NCBI GenBank assembly: GCA_021813065.1
Contig: JAKALZ010000130.1
Location: forward strand, 1 to 5,944
Source of the DNA: a bacterium
GTDB lineage: Bacteria; Spirochaetota; Spirochaetia; Treponematales; Rectinemataceae
Reading direction: 5' to 3'
DNA: 5,944 nucleotides
Shown here: piece after piece, positions 5,713 to 5,944 of the stretch
How positions within the stretch are numbered: the stretch's first letter is position 1
Layout of the letters: each line of letters begins with the position of its first letter
Program-made: the position numbers and the translations under genes
The notes under the pieces: generated by a model
Told to the model about the DNA's origin: nothing
Databases searched by the model: none
What the model saw: only the letters and a program-made list of their open reading frames with translations

Positions 5713-5742
5713 ATTAAAGCATGGCAGTGCCTCATTCGTGAA
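5713..5742 (-). promoter_or_regulatory. Candidate promoter of the HAD gene, possibly leaderless
   Basis: Minus-strand TTTAAT (5718-5713, five of six to TATAAT) is 7 bp before ATG 5705, and TTCACG (5742-5737, four of six to TTGACA) lies 18 bp further upstream. The start of transcription would fall at or next to the ATG, matching the lack of a Shine-Dalgarno. If real, it excludes ATG 5714, which would overlap the -10 box. Confidence 0.35.
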
Positions 5743-5844
5743 CCCGGCCGCGCAGCTGGCTGCCCCGCTGAGCCGCGCGCGCTGATCGCGAGCCGCACAC
5801 CGCGCCTCACTGTCGCGACCTGCGCGGACGTGGCGCGATACCTC

Positions 5845-5873
5845 TTCATCTTTCGGCGCGCTTGAAGTAGGCT
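5845..5873 (+). promoter_or_regulatory. Weak candidate promoter before the right-edge reading frame
   Basis: TTCATC (5845-5850), a 17-bp spacer and TAGGCT (5868-5873) are followed after 7 bp by ATG 5881. Matches to the consensus are poor (three of six each); it is listed because the spacing repeats that seen before the lipoprotein and HAD genes. GAAGTAGG at 5864-5871, 9 bp before the ATG, could instead be a ribosome site. Confidence 0.2.
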
Positions 5874-5880
5874 AGCGGCG

Positions 5881-5944
5881 ATGGCCCCCCACACCGAAAA
5901 TGAGCATGCCGAGCACGCATCCGCGAAGATGATGCGCAGAGATC
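5881..5944 (+). CDS. 5' end of an unidentified protein, running off the window
   Basis: ATG 5881 opens a frame that has no stop before the right edge, giving 21 residues: MAPHTENEHAEHAS then AKMMRRD. The start is hydrophilic, rich in His and Glu, with no signal peptide or domain. A possible ribosome site (GAAGTAGG, 9 bp upstream) supports it. Divergent orientation to the HAD gene and an otherwise empty stretch make a gene start here plausible, but 64 bp is too little to identify a family or to exclude chance. Confidence 0.45.
   Translation, partial: MAPHTENEHAEHASAKMMRRD

Larger units (their letters stand above)
5706..5880. other. GC-rich divergent intergenic spacer
   Basis: These 175 bp separate the HAD gene from the start codon at 5881. 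I see no gene I can support. The spacer is rich in GCGC runs and contains TCGCGA twice (5786-5791 and 5813-5818), the second within the 8-bp palindrome GTCGCGAC (5812-5819), and CAGCTG at 5753-5758. The centres are 27 bp apart, which could be operator sites but may reflect base composition. Candidate promoters for both flanking genes lie at its ends. Confidence 0.5.

Noticed and set aside
5706..5894. N-terminal extension of the HAD protein by up to 63 residues
   Set aside because: The frame is open, but the translation is Arg/Ala-rich with no resemblance to HAD proteins, whose motif I normally lies within the first 20 residues. Stop-free frames are common in GC-rich spacers.

Overview
The window is compact bacterial chromosome, GC-rich by eye (about mid to high fifties percent). 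It has seven recognisable coding regions, a probable eighth running off the right edge, and only two gaps longer than about 20 bp. I see no rRNA, tRNA, CRISPR array, insertion sequence or phage gene. A lipoprotein with a loose lipobox, Shine-Dalgarno-led operon genes, and a GntP permease beside a MOFRL-type glycerate kinase fit a diderm bacterium. A free-living spirochaete is one possibility, but the taxonomic call is weak because no marker gene is present.

Layout. Positions 1-3166 form a plus-strand run with gaps of 17, 10 and 20 bp, almost certainly one operon: the 3' end of a GntP-family organic-acid/H+ symporter, a cytoplasmic TPR protein, a complete glycerate 2-kinase (DUF4147 plus MOFRL), and a NYN-domain nuclease with a C-terminal OST-HTH/LOTUS domain. 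The first and third genes suggest uptake of a sugar acid and its phosphorylation into lower glycolysis. The TPR and NYN-LOTUS genes are unexplained passengers, and an AT-rich perfect TATAAT box inside the kinase gene could give the NYN gene its own promoter.

Positions 3182-4021 (minus) converge on the operon and encode a divergent uracil-DNA-glycosylase-fold protein. It is divergent, across a 45-bp gap, from 4067-4882 (plus), an M15B (VanY-type) D,D-carboxypeptidase-like lipoprotein. That gene overlaps tail to tail by 32 bp with 4851-5705 (minus), a Cof-type HAD phosphatase. A GC-rich 175-bp divergent spacer follows, then a start codon at 5881 opening a frame to the window end.

The most useful second looks are the UDG-like protein with mixed family motifs, the NYN-LOTUS gene in a carbon-acid operon, the intragenic promoter candidate, two strong inverted repeats inside coding sequence, the 32-bp convergent overlap, and a recurring spacing of -10-like box to ATG that hints at leaderless transcription. 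Nothing here by itself demonstrates a new multi-gene defence or mobile system.
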